DNA from: Polyangiaceae bacterium
GTDB lineage: Bacteria > Myxococcota_A > Polyangia > Polyangiales > Polyangiaceae
Direction of reading: 5' to 3'
DNA: 64,000 nucleotides
Assembly: GCA_025936115.1 (NCBI GenBank)
Contig: JAICTZ010000003.1
Span: forward strand, 1-64,000
Positions 24,333-33,041 of the stretch are shown piece after piece. The first letter of the stretch is position 1; each line of letters starts with the position of its first letter. Both the position numbers and the translations under genes were made by a program. The notes under the pieces are model-generated. The model was not told the DNA's origin. It searched no databases and saw only the letters and a list, made by a program, of their open reading frames with translations.

Positions 24333-26591
24333 TCACTTCGCCCCGCCGCCGGTACGCGCCTGCTCGCGCCCCGGCCAGTGGTTGCCGTGCGCCGGCGCCT
24401 CGTACGCCTTTGGCGTTAGCGTCACTTCCCACACGCGCCCGCCGTAGTCAGCGCTGAGCAGCCCGCGGTCCACGCCCAGCGCAACCACGTCCGGCACGTG
24501 CTCGGCCTTGACGCCCGACGCTACGCGGCACTTCTCGCGGTTCAGGCTGACGGTGTACGGCTGCTCCTTCATTGTGGTCACCAGCCGCTGCAGCCCGCCC
24601 TCCAGCGTCAGCAGCTTGCTCGCTGCCGCCTTCGCGGCCTTGGCCTCGCTGCCCGATGACGGAGCCGTCATCGCCGGGGCCCCATCGGCCACGATGCGCA
24701 GGGCATGGGAGCACTCGCCGGCACGCTTGCGCTCAGCCGTGAGCTCCCACGGCTTGCCGCTTTCGTCTCGGTCTTCGATCTTTAGCGCGAACGCGTCGAA
24801 GCCGTAGCGCACCCGCTTGTCGCTCGTCACCAGCCGCTCTCCGCGCGGCAGCGGGGCCCCGCTAGCGTCGTCGGTCGAGATCACGATGCTTACGTCGAGC
24901 GAGTTCTTGATCGCGCCCGTGCCGCGCTCCCCTTTGCCGTCCTTGCGCGTGTGGTGGAGCACGATGAACGTGCACCCGTTGCGCGCGCTAACTCGCTCGA
25001 GCATACGCAGCGGCGCGGCCGCTTGCGGCGTGTTCTCGTCAACCTCCTGGATGGTGTTCGAGTACGCGTCGATCGCGCAGACCGAAAAGCCGTCGGTGAG
25101 CTCGGTCAGCCAGTCTTCCGCGTCGAGGTCGGTGAGCTGCTTCGTCGCTCGACGGAAGCGCAAGCGCGTGGCAACAGACTCGAACGAGACGCCGAGCCCG
25201 CGCACGATGCGGGCGTAGTTTTCAGACGCGATCGCGTAGCCCTCGTAGAGAAGGTGCATCGCCTTGTGCTCGCCGGGCTTCACGTCGAACCGGCCGAAGA
25301 CGCGCTTGCCCGCGGCGACTTCGGCGAGCAGTTGCATGGCCGCGATCGTCTTGCTCGCGTTGCCTTGCCCGATCAGCCCCGTCGGTCGCCCCGGTCCGAT
25401 CTCGAGCTCCGGGATAAGGTACTCGCGGCGCTTCGGCGTGTCGGTTAGCGGCAGCCAGTCGTCATTTGCCGGCCGCGGTTCGGCCTGCTCGCCCGTCTGG
25501 CTCGTGCCGCGCCTGGCGGCCTCGGCCTTTGCGCGTTCTGCACGCCGCGTGCGCCGCAAGCTAATCGCTACCGCGTTGTTTACCCCCTCGGCCGCGTCCC
25601 TTGCCTTGTGCCTGATCTGGCTGAACTCGTGTGGCTCCCACGGCGGCTCACATCGCTCATTGTAGAACTCGCGGAGCACGTGTTCGATGACATCCGGGTT
25701 AGGCCCGACGACGACTGCGATCTTGCATGCGCATGCGAAGAGAGTGTTGTGGCCGCTCGGCTCGCCGCCTTGCACTGCGGGCGGGTGCTCGCGCGCGATC
25801 CGCACCGCCTCGGCCATCTCGAAGTCGTCGAGGTCGAAAGTCGTATCGTTCGCCGCAGCGCTCGCCGCTGCTTTGACGTGGGTGCCGCGCGAACCGCGTG
25901 CGCCCGTTGGCTCGCACCAATGCCCGGCCTCGATCGGATCGTACGGTGCGAGCTCGCCGTTCACTTGGGCGCGCGCTGGCTTCCCGTCGCGCCTCACGTT
26001 CGGCAATCTAAAAAGGTGCGGCCAGTCCTTGCACGCCCGATCCGGTTTGAGCCCGTACGTCTGCTCGAGCCATTCGCACCAGCCGAGATAGAGCCGCGTC
26101 CACTCGGCCGCGCCTTCCTGCGACGAGATGACGAGGTGTTCGGCTAGCGGCCGCAGTCCTCGGAACCCGCCGCGCGTTTCGTAGTACGCCAGCCCAGACG
26201 CTTCGAGCTTGGCGCGCGTCTCAGTGCGCCACTCCGCCGTCGCCTCGTGGTCCGGGCCGTCGAAGTCCGCGATCATCGCGACCATGTGGACGCCGTCGAA
26301 GTCCGGCGGCGGGGCGTCGAACACGTCGCCGGTTAGCCGCATGGCTTTACCCTCGAATCGCACGGGCGCGTACGCCGTGCAGTGCGCGTCAGTCGGCCAC
26401 GTTCGCGCTAGTGCGTCGGTGAGACTCACCCCCCGGGCCGCGCCGGCGTCGATCACCGCTGCGCCGTCTTCGTTGCGCGGCACGCTGTCACTCCACGGTG
26501 AGGGTACTTTCGCGTGCGCGAGCACGGTGACTTCGGCGTGGCTTGCTGGCGCGGAACTTGATTCGGGCTGATTTTGATCTACACTGGACAT
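24333..26591 (-). CDS. Primase-polymerase / RecA-fold helicase replication protein
   Basis: 752 residues. N-terminal AEP-type primase features: the DxD-like ADFD (108-111), YYETRGGFRG (136-145) and DRACKDWPHLFRLPNVRR (184-201). Then a PriCT-like helical domain (about 276-335, GHNTLFACACKIAVV ... FSQIRHKARDA). Then a RepA/DnaB-like RecA fold with Walker A GLIGQGNASKT (405-415), Walker B FSVCAIDAY (502-510) and VLHHTRKDG (544-552). A winged-helix-like C-terminus ends the protein. It probably initiates and drives autonomous replication of the excised element from the adjacent repeat region. Confidence 0.85.
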   Translation of the reverse strand: MSSVDQNQPESSSAPASHAEVTVLAHAKVPSPWSDSVPRNEDGAAVIDAGAARGVSLTDALARTWPTDAHCTAYAPVRFEGKAMRLTGDVFDAPPPDFDGVHMVAMIADFDGPDHEATAEWRTETRAKLEASGLAYYETRGGFRGLRPLAEHLVISSQEGAAEWTRLYLGWCEWLEQTYGLKPDRACKDWPHLFRLPNVRRDGKPARAQVNGELAPYDPIEAGHWCEPTGARGSRGTHVKAAASAAANDTTFDLDDFEMAEAVRIAREHPPAVQGGEPSGHNTLFACACKIAVVVGPNPDVIEHVLREFYNERCEPPWEPHEFSQIRHKARDAAEGVNNAVAISLRRTRRAERAKAEAARRGTSQTGEQAEPRPANDDWLPLTDTPKRREYLIPELEIGPGRPTGLIGQGNASKTIAAMQLLAEVAAGKRVFGRFDVKPGEHKAMHLLYEGYAIASENYARIVRGLGVSFESVATRLRFRRATKQLTDLDAEDWLTELTDGFSVCAIDAYSNTIQEVDENTPQAAAPLRMLERVSARNGCTFIVLHHTRKDGKGERGTGAIKNSLDVSIVISTDDASGAPLPRGERLVTSDKRVRYGFDAFALKIEDRDESGKPWELTAERKRAGECSHALRIVADGAPAMTAPSSGSEAKAAKAAASKLLTLEGGLQRLVTTMKEQPYTVSLNREKCRVASGVKAEHVPDVVALGVDRGLLSADYGGRVWEVTLTPKAYEAPAHGNHWPGREQARTGGGAK

Positions 26592-26681
26592 TGTTCTGGT
26601 CGCCGCGATTACCCGCCCGCGGCTGCGGTTCTGAGTGCGGGTGACGCCTTCGCGGTTTGCGCCCGCGGGGGCGTCGTTGTT

Positions 26682-26969
26682 TCAGGTATCTTCGAGCTCG
26701 AGCGCGAACGCGATCACGTCTCTGGCGAGCGCCTCCGCCTTTGGCGGCGCGGTGTGCAGCTCGTTCACGAGGCCCGCGGCATACGCGGCGTCTTCGACTT
26801 TGAACGGCCACACCGGCGGCTTGCGCGGCGCCGGCGGTAGCTCGAGCGCTAGCGGTTCGAGTCTCCGCCCGAGCTCGCGCTCTGCAGCGGCGACGATTGC
26901 ACGCAGTCGCGTGATAGCGATCAGCTCCGCCCGCGCCAGCGTCGGCGGGGCCTTGCGCCTGCGAGTCAT
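26682..26969 (-). CDS. Small hypothetical protein upstream of the replication gene, 95 aa
   Basis: ATG 26969 overlaps the upstream stop as ATGA. It is a basic N-terminus and helical protein (ARAELIAITRLRAIVAAAERELGRRLEPLALELPPAP ... AAYAAGLVNELHTAPPKAEALARDVIAFALEL). It precedes the primase-helicase by 90 bp on the same strand, so it belongs to the early operon. Function unknown. Confidence 0.6.
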   Translation of the reverse strand: MTRRRKAPPTLARAELIAITRLRAIVAAAERELGRRLEPLALELPPAPRKPPVWPFKVEDAAYAAGLVNELHTAPPKAEALARDVIAFALELEDT

Positions 26970-27199
26970 GGCAGCCCCCGCTCGGTCAGTCGCTGCAGGA
27001 CGCGCGCTGTGGTGGATGACGGCACCCCGGCCGCTGCCGCCAGGGCTGCCCGGTCGGCCACGCCGAGATGCCGCGATACGCGTTCGACGCCGGCTCTGAT
27101 GCAGGCCTCTCGAAGGCGGTCACGCGACTCGGCCGAGAGGCTTACCGAGGAGTCGCGCAGGCGCAGTGCGCGCCGGCTGTGGTCACGTGAGGCTTTCAC
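26966..27199 (-). CDS. HTH protein, likely early regulator, 77 aa
   Basis: The C-terminal part RVSRHLGVADRAALAAAAGVPSSTTARVLQRLTERGLP is a helix-turn-helix. GTG 27199 gives a compact 77-aa protein; an upstream ATG at 27283 would add 28 residues of unlikely Cys/Arg-rich sequence. It is the first gene of the early operon (HTH, 95-aa protein, primase-helicase) and next to attR. It could be the element's control protein or a replication accessory factor. Confidence 0.55.
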   Translation of the reverse strand: MKASRDHSRRALRLRDSSVSLSAESRDRLREACIRAGVERVSRHLGVADRAALAAAAGVPSSTTARVLQRLTERGLP

Positions 27200-27401
27200 G
27201 TCTCGGGTGTTACATACCCGCCGACATATGCAAGGCCGCCCCGCGGCTCCCGCCACATACCGCACGACGTGGCATCGCGTCAAGCTCTGACAGGCAAAAG
27301 TCTCCAGCGAATCGTCCGTGCGAATCGTCCGCCGTCACGAATCAGCAGGTTTTACGCGGTTCGCGAGCTCAGTTGCTCGCCCGACGAGCCCGCTTGGCGC
27401 G

Positions 27402-27445
27402 CTGTGGCTCCGGTTGTCGCGGGTTCGAGTCCCGTCATTCACCCC
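27402..27445 (+). repeat. attR, right copy of the 44-bp attachment repeat
   Basis: Identical over 44 bp to 16237-16280 and in the same orientation. It is a 3' tRNA-His fragment without the 5' half, so it is not a functional tRNA. After the repeat the sequence is CAGG, whereas the intact tRNA copy is followed by AATAG. Host DNA resumes here; 27446-27566 contains no gene. Confidence 0.97.
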
Positions 27446-27566
27446 CAGGAAATCACGAGCGAATTGCCCGGCCGAGTCGAATCGGCCGGGACAGCTCGCG
27501 GCTACGGCGCGATACTCGAGCTCCACTAGCACGGAGCGATCACGCGATCGCTCGAGGAGTGTCGCC

Positions 27567-28424
27567 ATGTCGAGGTCAACCGCGCGGACGATCACGGAAC
27601 ACGAAGCACGTGAAGTGGAACGCGCGAACGAGACGGGGAAGCGCCCCGTCGTGTTCGTGCATGGACTCTGGCTCTTGCCGAGCAGCTGGGAACGTTGGGC
27701 ACGGCGCTTCGAGGAAGCCGGGTACGTCGCACTGACGCCGGGCTGGCCGGACGACCCCGAGACGACGGCCGAAGCCAAGGCGCATCCCGAGGTGTTCGCG
27801 AACAAGACTGTCGGACACGTCGCCGATCACTTCGACCAGATCCTGCGCGACTTGAAGCAGAGGCCGGTGCTCGTCGGGCATTCCTTCGGCGGACTCCTCG
27901 CCCAGATCCTCGCCGGGCGCGGCCGCGCGGCGGTCACGGTTGCCATCAGCCCGGCGCCGTTTCGCGGCGTGTTGCCGCTGCCGTTCTCTGCGCTCAAGTC
28001 GGCGTGGCCCGTGCTCGGCAATCCTGCCAACCGGAACCGGGCGGTACCCCTCACCTACGATCAGTTCCGCTTCGCGTTCGCCAACGCCGTGAGCGAGGAA
28101 GAGGCCAAGTCGCTCTACGAAACGTACGCGGTGCCCGCCGCCGGCAAGCCGCTCTTTCAAGCTGCGGCCGCCAATTTGAACCCCTGGACGGAAGCGAAGG
28201 TCGACACGAAGAACGCCGAACGCGGTCCCCTGCTCATCATTTCGGGCGAAAAGGATCACACGGTGCCGTGGACGATCGCGAACGCGACGTACAAGCAGCA
28301 GTGCGAAAACGGCGGCGTCACCGACATCATCGAAATCAAGAACCGCGGCCACGCGCTCACGATCGACAGCGGCTGGCAGGAAGTAGCCGACACCGCGCTC
28401 GCCTTCATTCAGCGCTACGTGTAA
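27567..28424 (+). CDS. Alpha/beta-fold hydrolase
   Basis: ATG 27567 follows GAGGAG; the in-frame upstream extension reads through attR and is not real. 285 residues with an intact triad: nucleophile GHSFGG, acid in ISGEKDHTVP and His in NRGHALT, plus the oxyanion segment VVFVHGLWLLPSSW. The closest general type is an esterase/lipase or haloperoxidase-like hydrolase. The substrate cannot be inferred. Before integration of the element it would have been directly downstream of tRNA-His. Confidence 0.88.
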   Translation: MSRSTARTITEHEAREVERANETGKRPVVFVHGLWLLPSSWERWARRFEEAGYVALTPGWPDDPETTAEAKAHPEVFANKTVGHVADHFDQILRDLKQRPVLVGHSFGGLLAQILAGRGRAAVTVAISPAPFRGVLPLPFSALKSAWPVLGNPANRNRAVPLTYDQFRFAFANAVSEEEAKSLYETYAVPAAGKPLFQAAAANLNPWTEAKVDTKNAERGPLLIISGEKDHTVPWTIANATYKQQCENGGVTDIIEIKNRGHALTIDSGWQEVADTALAFIQRYV

Positions 28425-28484
28425 CGCGCTCGCCGCGCGGGACGAGCCGTGCGCCAGCAGGCATGCTCGTGCTAAACGACGCCA

Positions 28485-29793
28485 ATGGTGTGGTGGCGGT
28501 CATGGTGGATCCGCTCGCGCGCTGCAGGCGCAGGACGAACACGGCGCCCGGCGGACGCGCTCTGCCGGGCGCTGCTCGTGATCGCTTTTGCGGGCGCGAA
28601 GGTCGATGCGCTCTGGGGCAAGCGGCCGCTTCACAGCGGTGATCAGTTCTGGTGGGATCAAATCGGTCGCCTGTCGCTACGTGATGCGGGGTTCTGGCTC
28701 GCGGAGCGGCCGTTCACGGTGCCGCTCCTGCACAAGCTCGCGGGCTTTTCGGAAGCCCGCGTCATCCTGCTGCAGGGCCTGCTCGACTTCGTTGCCTGGG
28801 TAACCCTCGCCCAAGCCATCTCGAGTCTGATGCGCCCGCTCGCGCCGAAGCTCTTCGCGTTCGGCCTACTGCTCGGGCTCGGACTCACGAGTGGAGTCCA
28901 GGGCTGGAACGCAGTGATCCGAAGCGAGTCGGCTTCGAATTCCTTCCTCGTGCTCACCCTCGCAGCGATGCTCGCGAGCGTCCACGCCGCGTCGCGGCTG
29001 CGCGCCCCAGCGCTCGAGCCCCGTCACGAGCGTCGAACGCGGCGCGCCGCGCTCGCTTGGGCGGGGCTCACGCTCGCGAGCGCAGTCCTCGCGGCGTTCG
29101 CTCGCGACAACAACGCATACGCACTGTTGGTCGTGAGTCTGTTCGCGCCCCTCGCGCTCTTGGCGGCGGGCCCGCGACCCCGCGCGGCGCGGCGCGAATT
29201 CTTCGCTGCGCTGACCCTCTCCGTCGGCTTGCTCGTGATTGCCGCAGGCTCGCGGCTCAACGCGGAAGCGGCGAAAAGGTACGAGTGGCCGCTCATGAAC
29301 GTCGTCTTTCAGCGCGTGCTGCCGTCACGCGCACACACGGCGTACTTCGCGCGCGAGCTCGGAATGCCGGTTTCGCCGGCGCTCCTCGGCAGGAGCCGAC
29401 GCTTCATGTGCGGTGGCGGGCGACATCGAGCACCGCCACACCAAACGAACGGCAAACGCACTCTCGGGGCACCTCGACCGCCTGCTCGTCGAGCCCTGGG
29501 CCATGAGTCCCGGCCTGAGCGTGCTTGGCCTGACCACGCTGGGGATCCTGGGCCTATTCGTGCCGCTCCCGGAATTCAGACTCCTCGCGGCGTTCAGCTT
29601 GCTGTGTTTGAGCTTGGCGCTCACACAAGCGTACGTTTGCTACCACGCGGACGCGATGGAGGTCGCGCGCCATTCCGTGAACGTGGGCCTCTGTCCGCGA
29701 CTGAGCGGCACGAGCGCGCTCGCTGCGCTCGTTTGGCTCGCGTCGCTCGCCGCGTCGAAGCGGTCACCGACGACGTGGGCTACCGCTACTTGA
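28485..29793 (+). pseudogene. Frameshifted polytopic membrane protein
   Basis: The first frame (from 28485) has about six hydrophobic helices (LLQGLLDFVAWVTLAQAISSL, LFAFGLLLGLGLTSGVQGW, ALLVVSLFAPLALLAAG) and reaches FARELGMPVSPALLGRS near 29400, after which it becomes Arg/Pro-rich junk. The hydrophobic pattern resumes one frame over at about 29413 (LSVLGLTTLGILGLFVPLPEFRLLAAFSLLCLSLALTQAYVCYHADAMEVARHS) and ends at 29793. A +1 shift, probably with some loss of sequence at the junction, has broken it. The YHADAMEVARH ending is typical of glycosyltransferase-like membrane proteins of actinobacteria and myxobacteria. A sequencing error is the alternative. Confidence 0.7.
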
Positions 29794-29811
29794 AGCACAG
29801 CTCCTTCACGC

Positions 29812-30582
29812 TCAGAGCGTGTTCGCGATCTTTTCACCGAGCCGCACGAGCGTTGCCGGCTCGGTGTCGGAGACGAGCGCGTAGCCGAGCTCGTTCTCGC
29901 GGAAGAAGAGCACGTTGAACCCGCGAGAATGTGCCAGAAGCCCGCTCCGTCGCCCGAGCTTCTGGTTCGAGCCGTGCGGCCACGCTAGGCCCTCCGCGCG
30001 AAAGACGAACAGCGTGATGACGTGCAAGCGACGCTTGAACACGAAAGCCGCCGCCTTGCGATCGATGAAGTAGGCGACCGAGCCGCCCGTGAGCGTGAAC
30101 TCGGCGTCGCCGTCGAAGCCGATCACGGGCGCGAAGTCGAGTTTGCCTTCGAACCAGGGCTTCACTTGATGAATGCCGCCGCTCTCGACCTCGAGCGGTT
30201 GCTGGGCGTAGAGCACGCGCAGGTGATCGTTGACGGCTTCGAGCACGAGCTCGTCCGCATGGCGCGTCCGATAAAAGAGGCCCACGCCGAGCGCGACGCC
30301 CGCCGCGAGCGCGGCGCCGGCGCCGAGCACCAACGTGCGGCGCGAAACTCGCGAGCGCGGCGCCGGGGCCGCTGAAGCGGCGAGCCGCGCCCGCAGTGCC
30401 TCGGGCGCCTTGCGGCGCGGCAAACGAGCGAGCGTACGATCGAGCTCGCGCTCCCGTTCGTCGAAGGCGCGGCATTCGGCGCAACCTTCCAGGTGTCGGG
30501 CGAGCGCGACGCGCGCGTCGGGCGCGAGCCGGCCGTGCCGAGCGTCCGCGATGCGGCTCCGAAATTCGCTGCAGTCGCTCAT
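29812..30582 (-). CDS. Membrane anti-sigma factor with zinc-binding N-terminus
   Basis: The N-terminus carries the HxxxCxxC anti-sigma zinc motif (ALARHLEGCAECRAF), followed by TM (TLVLGAGAALAAGVALGVGLFY) and an extracytoplasmic domain of about 150 residues (EVESGGIHQVKPWFEGKLDFAPVIGF ... VAYFIDRKAAAFVFKRRLHVITLFVFR). The latter matches the sensor segment often found in ChrR-independent anti-sigma proteins. Its start overlaps the sigma gene stop (ATGA), so stoichiometric coupled expression is expected. It should sequester the ECF sigma at the membrane until an envelope signal releases it. Confidence 0.88.
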   Translation of the reverse strand: MSDCSEFRSRIADARHGRLAPDARVALARHLEGCAECRAFDERERELDRTLARLPRRKAPEALRARLAASAAPAPRSRVSRRTLVLGAGAALAAGVALGVGLFYRTRHADELVLEAVNDHLRVLYAQQPLEVESGGIHQVKPWFEGKLDFAPVIGFDGDAEFTLTGGSVAYFIDRKAAAFVFKRRLHVITLFVFRAEGLAWPHGSNQKLGRRSGLLAHSRGFNVLFFRENELGYALVSDTEPATLVRLGEKIANTL

Positions 30583-31184
30583 CGCGCATACTCCGCGAGC
30601 AACACGCGCAGCCGGGCGCGCGCGCGTGAGAGACGGGATTTCACGGTGCCGGCCGGCGTGCCCATCACTTCACCGATCTCCGCTTCGGTGAGGCCTTCGA
30701 GATCCAGCAAGACGACCGTGCGGGCCTCCTCACCGAGCTCGGCGAGCGCCGCCTCGATGTCGCCCGCCACGACGCGACGCAGGCGCTCGATTTCGAGGTC
30801 GCCGCGCAGGAGCTGGTCGTCGTTTTCAGGCTCGACGGCGTCCTCGGCCGCGTCGGAGCCGCCGGGTGCGACGCGACGCGCGCGGCGCACACCGTCCAAG
30901 TGCGCGTTGCGCAAGATACGAAAGAGCCAGGCCTTGAGGTTCGACCCCGGACGAAATTGCGCGCGCGCCGCCATCGCGCGCGCAAACGTGTCCTGCACGA
31001 GATCCTCGGCTTCGCTCGTATTGCGCGTGAGTCGACAAGCGAAGTCATAGAGCGCGTCGAGCTCCGCGAGCACGTTGGTCGCAAAAATCGGACTCTCGGA
31101 CGCCGATTCGCGCAGCACGTGGAGCCCATGATACCCGGTTCTCGCTCGCGCCAACGGCAGCTCTCGTGTCGGCCCGGAAACCAT
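30579..31184 (-). CDS. ECF-family RNA polymerase sigma factor
   Basis: Sigma region 2 is LDALYDFACRLTRNTSEAEDLVQDTFARAMAARAQFRPGSNLKAWLFRILRN and region 4 is DIEAALAELGEEARTVVLLDLEGLTEAEIGEVMGTPAGTVKSRLSRARARLR. The start is uncertain: ATG 31184 is chosen, GTG 31196 and GTG 31118 are possible. The upstream promoter (31209-31236) is of ECF type, suggesting positive autoregulation. It forms an operon with its anti-sigma gene. Confidence 0.9.
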   Translation of the reverse strand: MVSGPTRELPLARARTGYHGLHVLRESASESPIFATNVLAELDALYDFACRLTRNTSEAEDLVQDTFARAMAARAQFRPGSNLKAWLFRILRNAHLDGVRRARRVAPGGSDAAEDAVEPENDDQLLRGDLEIERLRRVVAGDIEAALAELGEEARTVVLLDLEGLTEAEIGEVMGTPAGTVKSRLSRARARLRVLLAEYAR

Positions 31185-31208
31185 CGCGAGTTTCACGCTC
31201 TCGGCGCC

Positions 31209-31236
31209 TTAACGCGGAAGCTTGCTTTAAGGTTCC
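31209..31236 (-). promoter_or_regulatory. ECF-type promoter of the sigma/anti-sigma operon
   Basis: On the minus strand GGAACC (31236-31231), 16-bp spacer, CGTTAA (31214-31209). This GGAAC-N16-CGTT arrangement is characteristic of ECF sigma promoters. It lies immediately before the sigma gene, so the sigma probably controls its own synthesis. Confidence 0.6.
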
Positions 31237-31284
31237 CTGGCCGGGAGAAGCGGAACCAATCCCGCCGGCCGCCGTTCTGCCGGC

Positions 31285-32271
31285 ATGAAACCTCCGAACG
31301 TCCCCGTCCCGCAGCTCGGGCTCGAGCGCCGCGAAATCTTGAAGCTGCTCACCGTCGGCAGCGTCGTCTCTGCCTCTGGACTGCTCGGCTGCGCCGAGAC
31401 GTCGAAGCTCGCGCCACCGGCGCCGGCGCGGACGAGCGCTGCTCCGCCGCCTCCTCCCCTGCGTGATTTCTCGTTCTTGCAGCTGTCGGACACCCATTGG
31501 GGTTACGAAGGCCCGGCGAACCCCGAGGCGAGTCACACGCTGCTCGACGCCGTGCAGACGATCAACGCGTCGCCCCTCGAGCCGGATTTCGTGGTGTTCA
31601 CGGGCGATCTCACGCATACGACCGACGAGCCCGGCGTGCGGCGGAGCCGGCTCAAGGAGTTCGAGCGCATCGTCTCCGATCTCAAGGTGAAGAACCGCTT
31701 CTACCTGCCCGGCGAGCACGACGCCGCGCCCGACGGGGGCGCTGCATTTCGGGAGATTTTCGGCGCGACTTACGGAGCTTTCGACCACGGCGGGATTCAC
31801 TTCGTCCGCCTCGACAACGTCTCCGCCAACGCGAGTGTCGGCGACGAGCAGCTCGATTGGCTCGCGAGCGACCTTTCGCGCCTGTCGCACGGCACGCCGC
31901 TCGTGCTCTTCGCCCATCGCCCGCTCTTCAAGCTGTTTCCGAGCTGGGACTGGTCGACGCGCGACGGCGAGCGTGTGCTCGAGCTCGTCCAGGGCTTCGA
32001 CGCCGTCACGGTGTTCTACGGTCATATCCACCAAGAGCATCACGTGACGACGGCCGGCGGCGTGAAGCATCACGCGGCACGCTCGCTGATCTTCCCGTTG
32101 CCTGCCCCGGGCTCGGTGCCGAAGAAGGCGCCGTTACCCTGGGACGCGGAGTCTCGCGAGCACGGCCTCGGCTATCGCGCGGTGGCGGAGGCGCACGGCG
32201 CCGCCGCACTCACCGAGCTCGCCTTCGCGCCGCAAACCACCCCGAATACCCCGCGCTCGCCCGCACCGTAA
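31285..32271 (+). CDS. Tat-exported metallophosphoesterase lipoprotein
   Basis: The N-terminus LERREILKLLTVGSVVSASGLLGC combines a twin-arginine motif with a lipobox, so it is exported folded and lipidated. Metallophosphoesterase motifs: QLSDTHWG (DxH), VVFTGDLTH (GDxxH), LPGEHD (GEHD in place of the usual GNHD), LFAHRPL and YGHIHQEH. The Asn-to-Glu change in GNHD is unusual and removes a canonical metal ligand side chain. 328 residues. Divergent from the sigma operon, so possibly under the same ECF control. The substrate is unknown. Confidence 0.87.
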   Translation: MKPPNVPVPQLGLERREILKLLTVGSVVSASGLLGCAETSKLAPPAPARTSAAPPPPPLRDFSFLQLSDTHWGYEGPANPEASHTLLDAVQTINASPLEPDFVVFTGDLTHTTDEPGVRRSRLKEFERIVSDLKVKNRFYLPGEHDAAPDGGAAFREIFGATYGAFDHGGIHFVRLDNVSANASVGDEQLDWLASDLSRLSHGTPLVLFAHRPLFKLFPSWDWSTRDGERVLELVQGFDAVTVFYGHIHQEHHVTTAGGVKHHAARSLIFPLPAPGSVPKKAPLPWDAESREHGLGYRAVAEAHGAAALTELAFAPQTTPNTPRSPAP

Positions 32272-32414
32272 GTTGCGCGACCGAGGGACGGCGGGTGGCC
32301 GAAATCGCCTACCAAACGCGCGAACCCTCGCTTACACAAGCGGTTACCGAGCCTCCGTTGCGCCGGGGATTGAAGCGGGACTACACTTCCAACGACCCCC
32401 AGCTTGGAGCCTCG

Positions 32415-33002
32415 ATGCTGCCTCGTGCCATTTCCTTCGTTCTAGCCCTTCCGTTGTCACTGTCCGCCCTTTCGTGCAGCGATCCGCCGCCCACGCCCGC
32501 CGCAGGTGGCGTCGACGTGATGCTTGGCCCGCCGGCGGCCAGCGTCGCGATGGGACGCGGATGTAACGCGGGCACCTCGGGAGCCTTCACGTACATCATC
32601 GGTCAGCCGAACCCCGGAAAAACGATCGAGGACGGCACGCACGGGGTGAACGTCACGTGCACCATCAAAGCCAACGGTGACTTCGATGCGTCCATCAAGG
32701 GCGTCGACGGCAATGGCAAGAAACCGGTCAGCTTCTCGTTCACGGGTTCGGTGAAGGACAAGGCCACGCCGGCGAGCAACGTATCGGCGATGACGTTCTG
32801 GTCTCCCGACACCGGGCACATGAATACGCTCGTGAATTTTCCCGCCTGTACCATCGGGCCCGTCGTCACGTACAAAGCGGGAGCCATGCTCACGGACGTC
32901 GACTGCCCGCTCATCGGTGTGACCGACGATTCGGTGAGCGGCTGCAAGGTGCACGGCACCATCGCCTTCGAGTATTGCAAGACGGGCGAAGAACAGGACT
33001 GA
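32415..33002 (+). CDS. Hypothetical lipoprotein, 195 aa
   Basis: ATG 32415 preceded by GGAG. Signal LPRAISFVLALPLSLSALSC with lipobox LSALSC. The mature domain is beta-rich with four spaced cysteines (CNAGTSG, VTCTIKANGDFDASI, PACTIGP, DCPLIGV, GCKVHGTIAFEYC), recalling lipid- or ligand-binding beta barrels seen as repeated paralogs in myxobacteria. Function unknown. The gap 32272-32414 holds no gene. Confidence 0.8.
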   Translation: MLPRAISFVLALPLSLSALSCSDPPPTPAAGGVDVMLGPPAASVAMGRGCNAGTSGAFTYIIGQPNPGKTIEDGTHGVNVTCTIKANGDFDASIKGVDGNGKKPVSFSFTGSVKDKATPASNVSAMTFWSPDTGHMNTLVNFPACTIGPVVTYKAGAMLTDVDCPLIGVTDDSVSGCKVHGTIAFEYCKTGEEQD

Positions 33003-33041
33003 GCCGTAGAGGCTCGGCCGCCCGCAAGGCGACGTTCGGCG

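Larger units (their letters stand above)
16237..27445. mobile_element. Phage-satellite-like integrated element in tRNA-His, about 11.2 kb
   Basis: The element is bounded by the perfect 44-bp repeats and carries a tyrosine integrase at the tRNA end, a primase-helicase module at the far end, and TerS and TerL. The rest are small genes of unknown function. No portal, major capsid, protease, tail tape or lysis gene is recognisable, although 16.2-27.4 kb is densely coding. Most genes read toward the integrase. The layout (integrase, replication gene, candidate origin, packaging gene) recalls phage-inducible islands, but carrying a full large terminase without capsid genes is unusual. It could instead be a decayed prophage; the intact, overlapping gene order argues against that. 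Confidence 0.85.

Noticed and set aside
27335..27805. 156-codon minus-strand frame containing GVNDGTRTRDNRSH
   Set aside because: It is antisense to the hydrolase gene and to attR; the recognisable string is the antisense of a tRNA-His 3' end. It matters only as the alternative integrase tail.
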